Made by a program: the position numbers and the translations under genes. From contig JACCXQ010000008.1 of the NCBI GenBank assembly GCA_013696945.1, positions 1-11,799 of the forward strand: DNA of 11,799 nt, given 5' to 3'. The notes under the pieces were generated by a model. It was not told the DNA's origin. It searched no databases and saw nothing but the letters and a program-made list of their open reading frames with translations. Below, one piece after another: positions 1 to 6,388 of this stretch (within the stretch, counting starts at the first letter, position 1; every line of letters begins with the position of its first letter). Origin of the DNA: Chloroflexota bacterium (GTDB taxonomy: Bacteria > Chloroflexota > Limnocylindria > Limnocylindrales > CSP1-4).

Positions 1-191
1 CCATCGATTTCATGCCCGAGTTCCTGCGCCCCGTGGCGACGCTCATGCCGCTGACCTATCTGGGCGATGCCCTGCGGCAGGTGATGGTCGGCGGCGCGCC
101 ATTCGCGACGCTCACCGTCGACGCGCTGGTGCTCGCAACGTGGCTCATCGGGAGCTTCGTCATCTCCGCGCGCTTCTTCCGCTGGCAGTAG
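1..191 (+). CDS. ABC-2 type transporter permease, C-terminal fragment
   Basis: Only the last 62 codons are inside the window, read in the frame that begins at base 3 and ends at the TAG at 189-191. The peptide contains PLTYLGDALR, then a hydrophobic segment (ALVLATWLIGSFVISA), and finishes with RFFRWQ. A 'lP-x-tyl-x-dalR' motif, one last transmembrane helix and a short basic/aromatic FRW tail are the usual ending of ABC-2 membrane subunits, which export drugs, polysaccharides or lipids together with an ATPase encoded next door, usually upstream. The ATPase gene is not in the window, so the substrate cannot be inferred. The family call is fairly secure from this ending; subfamily is open. Confidence 0.8.
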   Translation, partial: IDFMPEFLRPVATLMPLTYLGDALRQVMVGGAPFATLTVDALVLATWLIGSFVISARFFRWQ

Positions 192-664
192 GGCGCGCCG
201 CCGACCGAATGGCGCGGATGGACGCGCCCTTGCGGCGCCGAGGCGGAGGGCGGGATCGAGCGGTCGCGCAGCGGTGGGTCGCCAGCCCTCGGGCGTCACG
301 GTCGTCGCCACTTGAGCCCCCAGACTTCAGTACAAGTGTTGGCGAAGCGGTATCGAAGCGGGAGGAAGCCTCGCCACGGATCCCCGGTCGATCGACCGCA
401 CCGCCCCGCGGCGGGCCGAGCACGCGGCCAGCGTCCTCGACGGCGCCAAGCCCCCTGAGGCGGCAGCTCGATGTGCCGACGCTCCGTTCATGCGCCCGCT
501 CGACAGTAGTAGTGAAGTCGCGGCGCGGGACGTGACGTCGACGGCTCCTCGGGTCGGATCGCCCGTGCGGTCGTGCCCGGTAGACGCAGATGAGACCGAG
601 TCCGGATGGACCGGAGGAGCCACGGGCACGCCCGGAGCCACTCGGCGGGTAGGCTCGTGCGGAT
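192..664. other. 473-bp stretch without a recognisable gene
   Basis: Open frames on both strands cross this stretch, but their translations are Arg/Ser/Pro-rich, low in hydrophobic residues and resemble no family I know, so I treat them as chance frames in GC-rich DNA. I see no tRNA or rRNA. Visible structure: a 14-bp perfect palindrome CGGTCGATCGACCG at 385-398; two interleaved 8-bp inverted repeats (543-550 with 614-621, and 572-579 with 623-630); a weak 7-bp inverted repeat 191-197/223-229 just after the permease stop that might be a terminator; and a TANNNT box at 650-655 before the next gene. Confidence 0.5.
650..655 (+). promoter_or_regulatory. Possible -10 box (TAGGCT) of a nearly leaderless gene
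   Basis: TAGGCT matches TANNNT and ends 9 nt before the ATG at 665. No Shine-Dalgarno sequence lies before that ATG, so transcription may start at or within about two bases of the start codon. No convincing -35 hexamer is visible. Assigned by analogy with the similar boxes before the genes starting at 6376 and 6824. Confidence 0.35.
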
Positions 665-1483
665 ATGCGGACTCCTGAGCGGGCCGGGCCGTCGCCGTCT
701 CGCGGCCGGCTGTTCGTGGGCACGAGCGGGTTCTCGTACCCGGCGTGGTCCCCGCTCTTCTACCCGGCGGGGACCCGCGGCGAGGGGCTGCTTCGTGAGT
801 ACGCCGGCCGGCTCTCCGCGGTGGAGCTGAACAACACCTTCTACCGACACCCGACGATGCCGCGGGTCCATGCGTGGCTCGACGCTGTCCCGGCCGATTT
901 CCGGTTCACGGTCAAGGCGCAGAAGGGCGGCAGTATCCGGGCCATCCGCGCCGATCCGCATGCCACGGTACCGTGGCTGACGGCTCCATACCGCTGGTTC
1001 GGAGAGCGGCTGGGCAGCGTGCTGTACCGCGTGCCCAAGGAGCTACCTCGCGACGACGCTGCACTCATCGCGCTTCTGGACACGTGGCCGGCCAGCATGC
1101 CGCTCACCGTTGAGTTCCAGCACCCATCGTGGTGGGACGACGCGGTGCACCAGCTCCTGCGAGACCACGACGCCGTGCTCTGCGCCACGGACCTCGATGA
1201 GGCGCCGTTCCCGGTCGATCTCCGCCTCACCGGCCGGTTCCTGTACCTGCGACTTCGCCGTCATGCCTATTCGTCGACCGACCTCGATGCCTGGTCGGCT
1301 CGCCTGGAGCCGTTCCTTGCCGACGGGCGGGATGCTTTCGTGTTCTTCCGGCACGACGAGACTGGTGAGTCGGCCCTCCGCGCCGAGCAGCTGGGTGCCA
1401 TGAACCGCCCAGCACTGGGGGAAGCCCCCGGACACGAAGAGACCCGGCGCGGTGAAGCGCCGGGTCTCGGGATGCGGCGATAG
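665..1483 (+). CDS. DUF72 (YecE-family) protein
   Basis: 272 aa. The family (DUF72/YecE) has a TIM-barrel-like fold and no settled biochemical function. Visible family motifs in order: LFVGTSGFSYPAW near residues 16-28, VELNNTFYRHPT near 53-64, FTVKAQK near 80-86, a LGSVLYRVP strand, VEFQHPSWW near 149-157, a DLDEAPFP segment, FLYLRLRR near 192-199 and FVFFRHDETGESA near 225-237. The fold should end around LGAM at residues 243-246. The remaining ~26 residues are unlike the family and are encoded by two tandem hairpins (1415-1431 and 1439-1468), so the C-terminus looks like an extension through the terminator. The ATG at 665 has no SD but follows a TANNNT box. It converges on the beta-propeller gene 10 bp beyond its stop. 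Confidence 0.88.
   Translation: MRTPERAGPSPSRGRLFVGTSGFSYPAWSPLFYPAGTRGEGLLREYAGRLSAVELNNTFYRHPTMPRVHAWLDAVPADFRFTVKAQKGGSIRAIRADPHATVPWLTAPYRWFGERLGSVLYRVPKELPRDDAALIALLDTWPASMPLTVEFQHPSWWDDAVHQLLRDHDAVLCATDLDEAPFPVDLRLTGRFLYLRLRRHAYSSTDLDAWSARLEPFLADGRDAFVFFRHDETGESALRAEQLGAMNRPALGEAPGHEETRRGEAPGLGMRR
1439..1468. terminator. Perfect 12-bp stem, 6-nt loop hairpin between convergent genes
   Basis: GAGACCCGGCGC (1439-1450) and GCGCCGGGTCTC (1457-1468) pair perfectly around the loop GGTGAA. There is no T-tract on either side. A second shorter hairpin (1415-1431, GGGGG/CCCCC with a 3-nt loop plus an outer pair and a wobble) precedes it. It lies between the 3' ends of converging genes and could stop transcription both ways, but it sits inside the DUF72 frame, whose stop codon is 13-15 nt further on. 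Confidence 0.7.
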
Positions 1484-1493
1484 CCGATGTCGA

Positions 1494-2606
1494 TCAGTAG
1501 GCGGCGAGACCGTTCGCGCCGGCCGGCAGGCCGGTGACCTGTCCGATCGAGGTGAGCGAGCCATCGTCCGCCCGGTCGAAGATCGCGATCGCGTTCGAGC
1601 CCGCGAGCAGGACGTAGAGCCGCCGGCTCTTGCGATCGAAGTCGGCATCGATGGGGCTGGATCCTGCGCCGGCGAACCCGGTCACGCCGTTGCCGTCGAG
1701 CCGGGTCAGGTCGCCATCGTCCGAGATGGCGTATCCGGTGACCGAGCCGCTGCCCGTGTTCGTAAGGTAGGCGAACCGGCCGTCGCCGGTGATCGCCACC
1801 CAGCAGGCCGCCGTCTCGGTCGTCGGAACGGAGGCGCTGTCAAGCCGCAGGTTCCCGTTCGGACGGAAGTGGTAGCTCGACGCGGCGCTGGCATCGGGAG
1901 CACCGCCGAATGCCTCGGACACGACGAGCGTACCGTCGCGCGTGAAGGCGAACCCGAACGGGGTCTGACCGGCCGAGGCACGCGAGTCCGGAGGTCCGGC
2001 CACGCCGGCCCCATCGACGTCGTAGAACGTGATCCGGTTCGTGGCCTTCTCGGTCACGACCAGGTGGTCCAGGTCGGGGCTGAACTCGATCTGCGCCGGC
2101 CCGGCGGCCGCCTGGCTGAGCGGCTGCATCGAGCCCGCGATGGGCGTCAGCTGGCCGGAGAGGCTTCGATCGAAGCCATTGATGCTCCCGTTCCCACCGG
2201 CGTGCAAGACGTACACGCGACGGTTGCGGGCCGTGATGCTGATGGGCAGGTCGCCGCCGCTCGGGGCAACGTCTTCGAGCGTCAGGTGTGCGCCGCTGAC
2301 GCGGAACACAGAGATCTCGTCACTGCCGGGGTTGACCGCGTACAGCCAGCGGTAGTTGGGGCTGAGGGTCAGCGCCCCCTGGTTGCCGAGACCGGCGCCG
2401 GTCCCGGTGCCACCGGTCCCCACGCTGCCGGCGGGATGGAGCGAGCCGTCGGTGTGCCGCTCCCACATCAGCACACGGTTGCCGGATGGTGAGTTCGAGA
2501 GCGTGAACACGGCGCCGGTGGCGGTCGACCCCGCCGCTGTGGCCGGGCTGAGGGTCGCCAGCAGCAGCCCGCCGATAGCGAGTGCCAGCGTGAACGTTCG
2601 TCGCAT
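1494..2606 (-). CDS. Exported lactonase-family beta-propeller protein
   Basis: 370 aa. The N-terminus MRRTFTLALAIGGLLLATLSPATAAGS is a Sec signal peptide (basic start, long hydrophobic core, cleavage likely after ATAA near residue 25). The mature part is built of repeated blade-like units such as GALTLSPNYRWLYAVN..SDEISVF, PAQIEFSPDLDHLVVTEK..NRITFYDV, WVAITGDGRFAYLTNTGSGSVTGY and RRLYVLLAGSNAIAIFD. This matches the lactonase / 6-phosphogluconolactonase-like seven-bladed propeller family (Pfam Lactonase). Many exported members have no demonstrated lactonase activity, so I would not assign a reaction. The ATG at 2606 is supported by GGAGG at 2620-2616, 9 nt upstream. A 14-bp hairpin abuts this SD, and a 22-bp-spaced direct repeat lies further upstream, so separate regulation from the upstream lipoprotein gene is likely. 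Confidence 0.85.
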   Translation of the reverse strand: MRRTFTLALAIGGLLLATLSPATAAGSTATGAVFTLSNSPSGNRVLMWERHTDGSLHPAGSVGTGGTGTGAGLGNQGALTLSPNYRWLYAVNPGSDEISVFRVSGAHLTLEDVAPSGGDLPISITARNRRVYVLHAGGNGSINGFDRSLSGQLTPIAGSMQPLSQAAAGPAQIEFSPDLDHLVVTEKATNRITFYDVDGAGVAGPPDSRASAGQTPFGFAFTRDGTLVVSEAFGGAPDASAASSYHFRPNGNLRLDSASVPTTETAACWVAITGDGRFAYLTNTGSGSVTGYAISDDGDLTRLDGNGVTGFAGAGSSPIDADFDRKSRRLYVLLAGSNAIAIFDRADDGSLTSIGQVTGLPAGANGLAAY

Positions 2607-2615
2607 CGTGATGCG

Positions 2616-2655
2616 CCTCCGTGGCGGACCCGGGCACGCGCCGGGTCACGCCACG
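2616..2655 (-). promoter_or_regulatory. Hairpin abutting the Shine-Dalgarno of the beta-propeller gene
   Basis: On the minus strand the arms 2655-2641 and 2633-2620 pair over 14 bp with one bulged base (2648) and a 7-nt loop. The last stem base (2620) is also the first G of the GGAGG Shine-Dalgarno (2620-2616). It could be the terminator of the upstream lipoprotein gene, a 5'-UTR element limiting ribosome access, or both. There is no T-tract after it. Confidence 0.5.
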
Positions 2656-2687
2656 ACGATGGCGAGCGACGATGACCGCCCGATGGC

Positions 2688-2721
2688 GCGTCCGTGACGA
2701 TCCGATGAAGCGTTCGTGACG
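2688..2721. repeat. 12-bp direct repeat at 22-bp spacing, operator-like
   Basis: GCGTCCGTGACG (2688-2699) and GCGTTCGTGACG (2710-2721) differ at one base and start 22 bp apart, about two helical turns. They lie in the 142-bp gap between the lipoprotein stop and the beta-propeller start, a sensible place for an operator bound by a dimeric regulator using direct repeats. No regulator gene is present in the window. Confidence 0.35.
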
Positions 2722-2748
2722 GGAACGGCGGCTCAGGGCTCGCCGGTG

Positions 2749-3345
2749 TCAGAGCTTGGCGAGGAGCAGCTGCGCGATCTGGGTCGCCATATCCAAGCGC
2801 GGTTCCGCCTCGTCGAACAGGATCAGCTGGATCGCGTAGACATGGGCACCCTTCACGACATACAGCACGGAAAAGTCGTCCGTCCAATAGCCCCGGTCGC
2901 CGATGCTCACGTCCTCGCCGCCGGGAGACGCACTCTTCGCGGTGTCGAGCGTGATGCCGTCGCCTTCGTAACGGACGATGACCGTGCCATCGATGCCGGG
3001 GAGCGCGCCGGGCCTCCTCTCGGTGAACGTCCAGGTGCACCATGCGTCGGCGCCGGGCCTGGTCTCGGCGAGGTCCTTGTCGACGATCGCCGCGATGTCT
3101 TCGCCCGAGACGAGCGGACACATCTCCGCTGGCACCGTTCCCCCAGCGCCGACCGACGTTGCGGGCGGTTGCGTCCCCCCGCCTGGCTGGCTGCCCCCCG
3201 CGGCAGAACCTGCCGGTGCGCCTCCCGGGGCCCCGGCACCGGGGGCGCTGTTGCACGCGGCGACGACCATCGCCAGCGCGAGTGCGACGCCCGCAGCGGG
3301 GCGGGGGATCCGTCCGGTGGACATGTGCATCGAGATCCTGGACAT
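2749..3345 (-). CDS. DUF3558-like lipoprotein
   Basis: 198 aa from the ATG at 3345. A longer in-frame start at 3441 exists, but AGAAGGGG at 3360-3353, 7 nt before 3345, decides for the shorter one. Residues 13-31 form a lipoprotein signal (RIPRPAAGVALALAMVVAAC) with lipobox V-A-A-C and lipidated Cys31. Residues 32-75 are a Gly/Ala/Pro-rich tether. The globular part begins at CPLVSGEDIAAIV and has a second cysteine in AWCTWTF; Cys76 and Cys103 could form the disulfide typical of DUF3558-type solute-binding-like lipoproteins, and an AKSAS..GGEDVSIGDRGYW strand region fits that fold. Function unknown; it should sit on the outer face of the cytoplasmic membrane. The preceding small gene, read in its shifted frame, stops inside this gene's SD, suggesting one operon. 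Confidence 0.78.
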   Translation of the reverse strand: MSRISMHMSTGRIPRPAAGVALALAMVVAACNSAPGAGAPGGAPAGSAAGGSQPGGGTQPPATSVGAGGTVPAEMCPLVSGEDIAAIVDKDLAETRPGADAWCTWTFTERRPGALPGIDGTVIVRYEGDGITLDTAKSASPGGEDVSIGDRGYWTDDFSVLYVVKGAHVYAIQLILFDEAEPRLDMATQIAQLLLAKL

Positions 3346-3437
3346 CGTGGTGCCCCTTCTAATGGCCTGGGCCAGACGACCGCCTTGCGAGGCAGGTGTG
3401 GATCGCATCGGAAGACTCCCGGACGAACGTGTGGTGC

Positions 3438-3671
3438 TCACGCGAAGGTGGACCGTCGTTCATATGGCCGGTCGCGCTGTCGGTGGGGTACCAAACTGAG
3501 CCCGGCGCAGCTGACCGAGCGCATGTAGGTCGCGGTGATCCGCGCTTCACTCCTCGTGGAACCGTCGATGTCGCGTGCCACGACGGGCGCGAGGAGCGTC
3601 GCTCCGAGTGCGACGCCGACAAGGAGCGGGAGCACGGGCCGCCACATGCGGGTGCCAAGGATCGCGGACAC
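3438..3671 (-). CDS. Small membrane-anchored/exported protein, probably frameshifted
   Basis: 77 aa from a GTG at 3671, preceded by a strong GGAGGT at ideal spacing (7 nt). An in-frame ATG at 3686 is an alternative, but the SD lies inside that version. Residues around MWRPVLPLLVGVALGATLLAPVVA form a signal or anchor segment, followed by ARDIDGSTRSEARITATYMRSVSCAGLSL. After this the frame turns basic and unlike a fold (VPHRQRDRPYERR) and stops at 3438. Dropping one G of the GG at 3491-3492 joins it to YPTDSATGHMNDG and continues to a TAG at 3361-3359, which overlaps the next gene's SD, for a 103-aa product. I therefore suspect a one-base frameshift, in the genome or the assembly. No named family is recognised and the function is unknown. 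Confidence 0.5.
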   Translation of the reverse strand: MSAILGTRMWRPVLPLLVGVALGATLLAPVVARDIDGSTRSEARITATYMRSVSCAGLSLVPHRQRDRPYERRSTFA

Positions 3672-3818
3672 TGGTAGTACCTCCATCGTGGGTCACGGAC
3701 CTCGTCCAGAGCCACGGAGGCGGATGAGGCTGCTCGCAAGGCTAGCCATCGCCTCGAGCGCCACCATCGGGTGTTTCCCTACATCTTGGCGGCCGATCAA
3801 GCATTCTGCCGCCGCGCT

Positions 3819-3842
3819 CTCCGGAGGCCACGCCTCACGGAG
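3819..3842 (-). terminator. Terminator-like hairpin after the aldehyde dehydrogenase pair
   Basis: Outer arms CTCCG/CGGAG and inner arms GAGGC/GCCTC stack into a 10-bp stem with one bulged base (3837) and a 3-nt loop. It begins about 10 nt past the stop codon of the truncated aldehyde dehydrogenase. No T-tract. Position and strength fit a terminator for the two-gene operon. Confidence 0.5.
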
Positions 3843-3851
3843 GGCCACACG

Positions 3852-4778
3852 TCACATCCCGATGGGGTGCCAGACGGTCTTCATCTCCAGGAAGGCGGCG
3901 ATCCATTCGGGGCGCTGAGCGCGGCGGTCATCGAGCCAGTCGAAGCGGTCAGCGTCGCCCCTGGGCGGGCGTGCCATCCGCTTGACGTTCTCGACCGCCG
4001 CTTCCTCGACCGACTGGCGCATCTCGAGCGGGACGCCCCACGAATCGATGGCGTTGACGTCCATGTGGGACGCGAGGATGGGCACGAGCTCGCGCCGCAG
4101 CCCGGTGATGATGTTGATGACGCCCGGCGGCACGTCGCTCGTGGCGAGCACCTCGGTGAGCGTCACCGCGGGGAGCGGCCGGCTCTCCGACGCAAGGACC
4201 ACCACCGCGTTCCCGCCCACGACCGCCGGCGCGACGCGCGACACGAGCCCCAGCAGCGACGATGTCTCCGGCGCGACGATGCCCACCACACCCGTCGGCT
4301 CCGGGAACGTGAAGTCGAAGTACGAGGCCCCGACCGGGTTGACCGTACCGAGCAGCTGGGTGATCTTGTCGGCCCAGCCGGCGTACCAGACCCATCGGTC
4401 GATGGCCCGGTCGACCTGCTCGCGGGCAGCCGCCGTGCCGATCCCTTCCGCCGCCTCGACCTCGGCCTCGAACTGGTCCCGGCGACCCTCCATCAGCTCC
4501 GCCGCCCGGTAGAGGACCTGCCCGCGGTTCATCGCGGTCTTGCCGTCCCAGCCGGCAAAGGCGCCGCGAGCCGACCGGATGGCATCACGGAGGTCCTTCC
4601 GCGAGCCACGAACGGCGTTCGCGAGAGGCGTCCCGTCGGGGGACCGGACGACATACGACCTACCCGATTCGGAGCGTGGGAACTGGCCGCCCACGTAGAG
4701 CTTGTACGTCTTGCGGACGGGGATGCGTTCGGGGCCCGGCGCCGCCGCGTCTGCCCGCTTCGTCACGGCCCGTGCCAT
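3852..4778 (-). CDS. Truncated, catalytically dead aldehyde dehydrogenase-family partner
   Basis: 308 aa against ~480 for a full ALDH. It aligns with the N-terminal, cofactor-binding half: YKLYVGGQFPRSESGRSY near 25-42, a helix with RGAFAGWDGKTAMNRGQVLYRAAELM, WVWYAGWADK near 129-138, FTFPEPTGVVGIVAP near 156-170 and VPPGVINIITG near 216-226. Key residues are lost: where ALDHs have P-W-N it reads P-E-T-S (170-173), the lysine of the LKP motif is Leu195, and the G-S-T loop, catalytic Glu and catalytic Cys are absent. The chain diverges after ~residue 240 and ends EMKTVWHPIG. Its ATG overlaps the upstream ALDH stop as TGATG, indicating coupled, probably stoichiometric synthesis. I infer a structural or regulatory subunit like the second domain of ALDH16 proteins rather than an enzyme. 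The reading frame is open far upstream, but this part is only an alternate frame of the first ALDH. Confidence 0.85.
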   Translation of the reverse strand: MARAVTKRADAAAPGPERIPVRKTYKLYVGGQFPRSESGRSYVVRSPDGTPLANAVRGSRKDLRDAIRSARGAFAGWDGKTAMNRGQVLYRAAELMEGRRDQFEAEVEAAEGIGTAAAREQVDRAIDRWVWYAGWADKITQLLGTVNPVGASYFDFTFPEPTGVVGIVAPETSSLLGLVSRVAPAVVGGNAVVVLASESRPLPAVTLTEVLATSDVPPGVINIITGLRRELVPILASHMDVNAIDSWGVPLEMRQSVEEAAVENVKRMARPPRGDADRFDWLDDRRAQRPEWIAAFLEMKTVWHPIGM

Positions 4779-6376
4779 CAGTGCCCATCCCCCAGGTCGA
4801 GGTAGGCGAGCATGCCCTGGAGACCGCCCTCTCGACCGTACCCCGATTCCTTGTATCCGCCGAATGGGCTCGTGGGGTCGAACCGATTGAAGGTGTTCGC
4901 CCAGACCACGCCGGCGCGGAGCCGCTTGACCATCGAGAGGATGCGACTCCCCTTCTCCGTCCAGACGCCCGCCGAGAGCCCGTAGGGCGTGTTGTTGGCC
5001 TTCTCGATGGCTTCCTCGGGGGTGCGGAAGGTGAGCACGGAGAGCACCGGCCCGAAGATCTCCTCCTGTGCGATCCGGCTCGACTGCGCGACATTCGTGA
5101 AGAGCGTGGGGCGGACGAAGAAGCCGCGCGCCGGCAGCTCGCACGCGGGCTGGTATATCTCGGCGCCCTCGGCCACCCCTGCTTCGACGAGCTCCTCGAT
5201 CTTGGCCAGCTGCGCGGCGTTGTTGATCGCGCCGACGTCGGTGTTCTTGTCGAGCGGGTCGCCCACGCGGAGCGTCGAAAGGCGGTCCTTCAACCGCTCG
5301 ATGAACGGCTCGGCGATGGACTCCTGGACGAACAGCCGGCTGCCCGCGCAGCAGACCTCGCCCTGGTTGAAGAAGATGCCGTTGACGACTCCCTCGATGG
5401 CCTGGTCGACCGCAGCGTCCTCGAAGATGATGTTCGCGGCCTTGCCACCGAGCTCGAGCGTGAGCGCCTTGTCGGAGCCGGCCAGTGCCCGTCCGATGGT
5501 CTTGCCCACGGCGGTCGAGCCGGTGAAGGCGACCTTGTCGATGTCCGGGTGCTTCACCAGCGCAAGTCCGATCTCGCCGGGGCCGGTGATGATGTTGACG
5601 ACGCCGGGCGGGAGGTCCGCCTGGCGGCAGACGTCCGCGAACAGGAGCGCCGACAGAGGCGTCGAGCTGGCCGGCTTGAGGATGACCGTGTTGCCGGCGG
5701 CGAGCGCCGGCGCGATCTTCCAGGCAAGCATCAGCAGCGGGAAGTTCCAGGGGATGACCTGGGCGGCCACGCCGAGCGGCTTCGGGGCGCGGCCGGGGAA
5801 GGCGTACTCGAGCTTGTCCGCCCAGCCCGCGTAGTACCAGAAGTGCGCCGCGGCGAGGGGCACGTCGACGTCGCGCGACTCCTTGATCGGCTTGCCGCCG
5901 TTGAGCGTCTCGAGGACCGCGAACTCGCGGCTGCGCTCCTGGAGGATGCGGGCGATCCGGAAGAGGTACTTCGCGCGCTCGCGGCCGGGCAGCTCGCCCC
6001 ATGAGCGGCGGAACGCACGCCGCGCGACGCCCACCGCGTGCTCCACGTCCTCCACGCCGGCTCGCGCGACCTCCGCCAGCGGTTCCTCGGTGGCGGGATC
6101 GATCGTGGTGAACCACTGTCCGCTCCGCGGCGCCACCTCTTTGCCACCGACGAACAGCCCGTAGCGCGCCTGGAGCTGAACGATGTCGCGAGACTCGGGC
6201 GCCGGCGCGTACTCCCATGGGACTGCCTGACCGTCGCCAAGACCCCAGGACGAGGGGCTCGGCGTGCCCCGGCCGACCACATCGGAGGTGCCCTTCTTCG
6301 TCAGGCTGGTGGTGGAGTTCGGTTCGGGGGCGGTGGCGGGAGAAGAGGAGCTGGCGGGGCGGCGCGCGCGTGGCAT
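4778..6376 (-). CDS. NAD(P)-dependent aldehyde dehydrogenase
   Basis: 532 aa from the ATG at 6376 (a GTG at 6391 would add five residues). It oxidises an aldehyde to the acid with NAD(P)+; substrate unknown. All hallmarks are present: PWNFP with Asn211, ILKPAS with Lys234, FTGSTAVGK near 284-292, LELGGK with Glu308, FNQGEVCCAGSR with catalytic Cys342, and EEIFGPV further on; it ends PFGGYKESGYGREGG..AYLDLG. An N-terminal extension of ~60 residues, Ser/Pro/Thr-rich, precedes the ALDH fold and is unusual. The sequence DKNTDVGAINNAAQLAKI resembles ALDH16-type enzymes. No SD is visible; a TACGCT box ending 6 nt before the ATG suggests a leaderless transcript. The stop overlaps the start of the truncated ALDH by one base. 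In some actinobacteria I recall such pairs near deoC, but no deoC is here. Confidence 0.92.
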   Translation of the reverse strand: MPRARRPASSSSPATAPEPNSTTSLTKKGTSDVVGRGTPSPSSWGLGDGQAVPWEYAPAPESRDIVQLQARYGLFVGGKEVAPRSGQWFTTIDPATEEPLAEVARAGVEDVEHAVGVARRAFRRSWGELPGRERAKYLFRIARILQERSREFAVLETLNGGKPIKESRDVDVPLAAAHFWYYAGWADKLEYAFPGRAPKPLGVAAQVIPWNFPLLMLAWKIAPALAAGNTVILKPASSTPLSALLFADVCRQADLPPGVVNIITGPGEIGLALVKHPDIDKVAFTGSTAVGKTIGRALAGSDKALTLELGGKAANIIFEDAAVDQAIEGVVNGIFFNQGEVCCAGSRLFVQESIAEPFIERLKDRLSTLRVGDPLDKNTDVGAINNAAQLAKIEELVEAGVAEGAEIYQPACELPARGFFVRPTLFTNVAQSSRIAQEEIFGPVLSVLTFRTPEEAIEKANNTPYGLSAGVWTEKGSRILSMVKRLRAGVVWANTFNRFDPTSPFGGYKESGYGREGGLQGMLAYLDLGDGH

Positions 6377-6382
6377 GTCGGA

Positions 6383-6388
6383 AGCGTA
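6383..6388 (-). promoter_or_regulatory. Possible -10 box (TACGCT) of a leaderless aldehyde dehydrogenase transcript
   Basis: TACGCT matches TANNNT, lies 6 nt upstream of the ATG at 6376, and no Shine-Dalgarno is present. A transcript starting at the A of ATG would be leaderless. No -35 element recognised. Confidence 0.4.

Noticed and set aside
160..723. 187-aa minus-strand open frame in the gene-free region
   Set aside because: Arg/Ser/Gly-rich, runs into the DUF72 gene on the other strand, no SD and no family resemblance.
1452..2492. 346-aa plus-strand open frame opposite the beta-propeller gene
   Set aside because: The opposite strand encodes a clear signal peptide and propeller blades; this frame shows only antisense composition.
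3771..4805. 344-aa plus-strand open frame
   Set aside because: Antisense to the truncated ALDH; no recognisable motif.
4676..6004. 442-aa plus-strand open frame opposite the ALDH pair
   Set aside because: Antisense shadow of the ALDH genes; Arg/Asp/Glu-rich repetitive composition typical of frames opposite GC-rich coding DNA.
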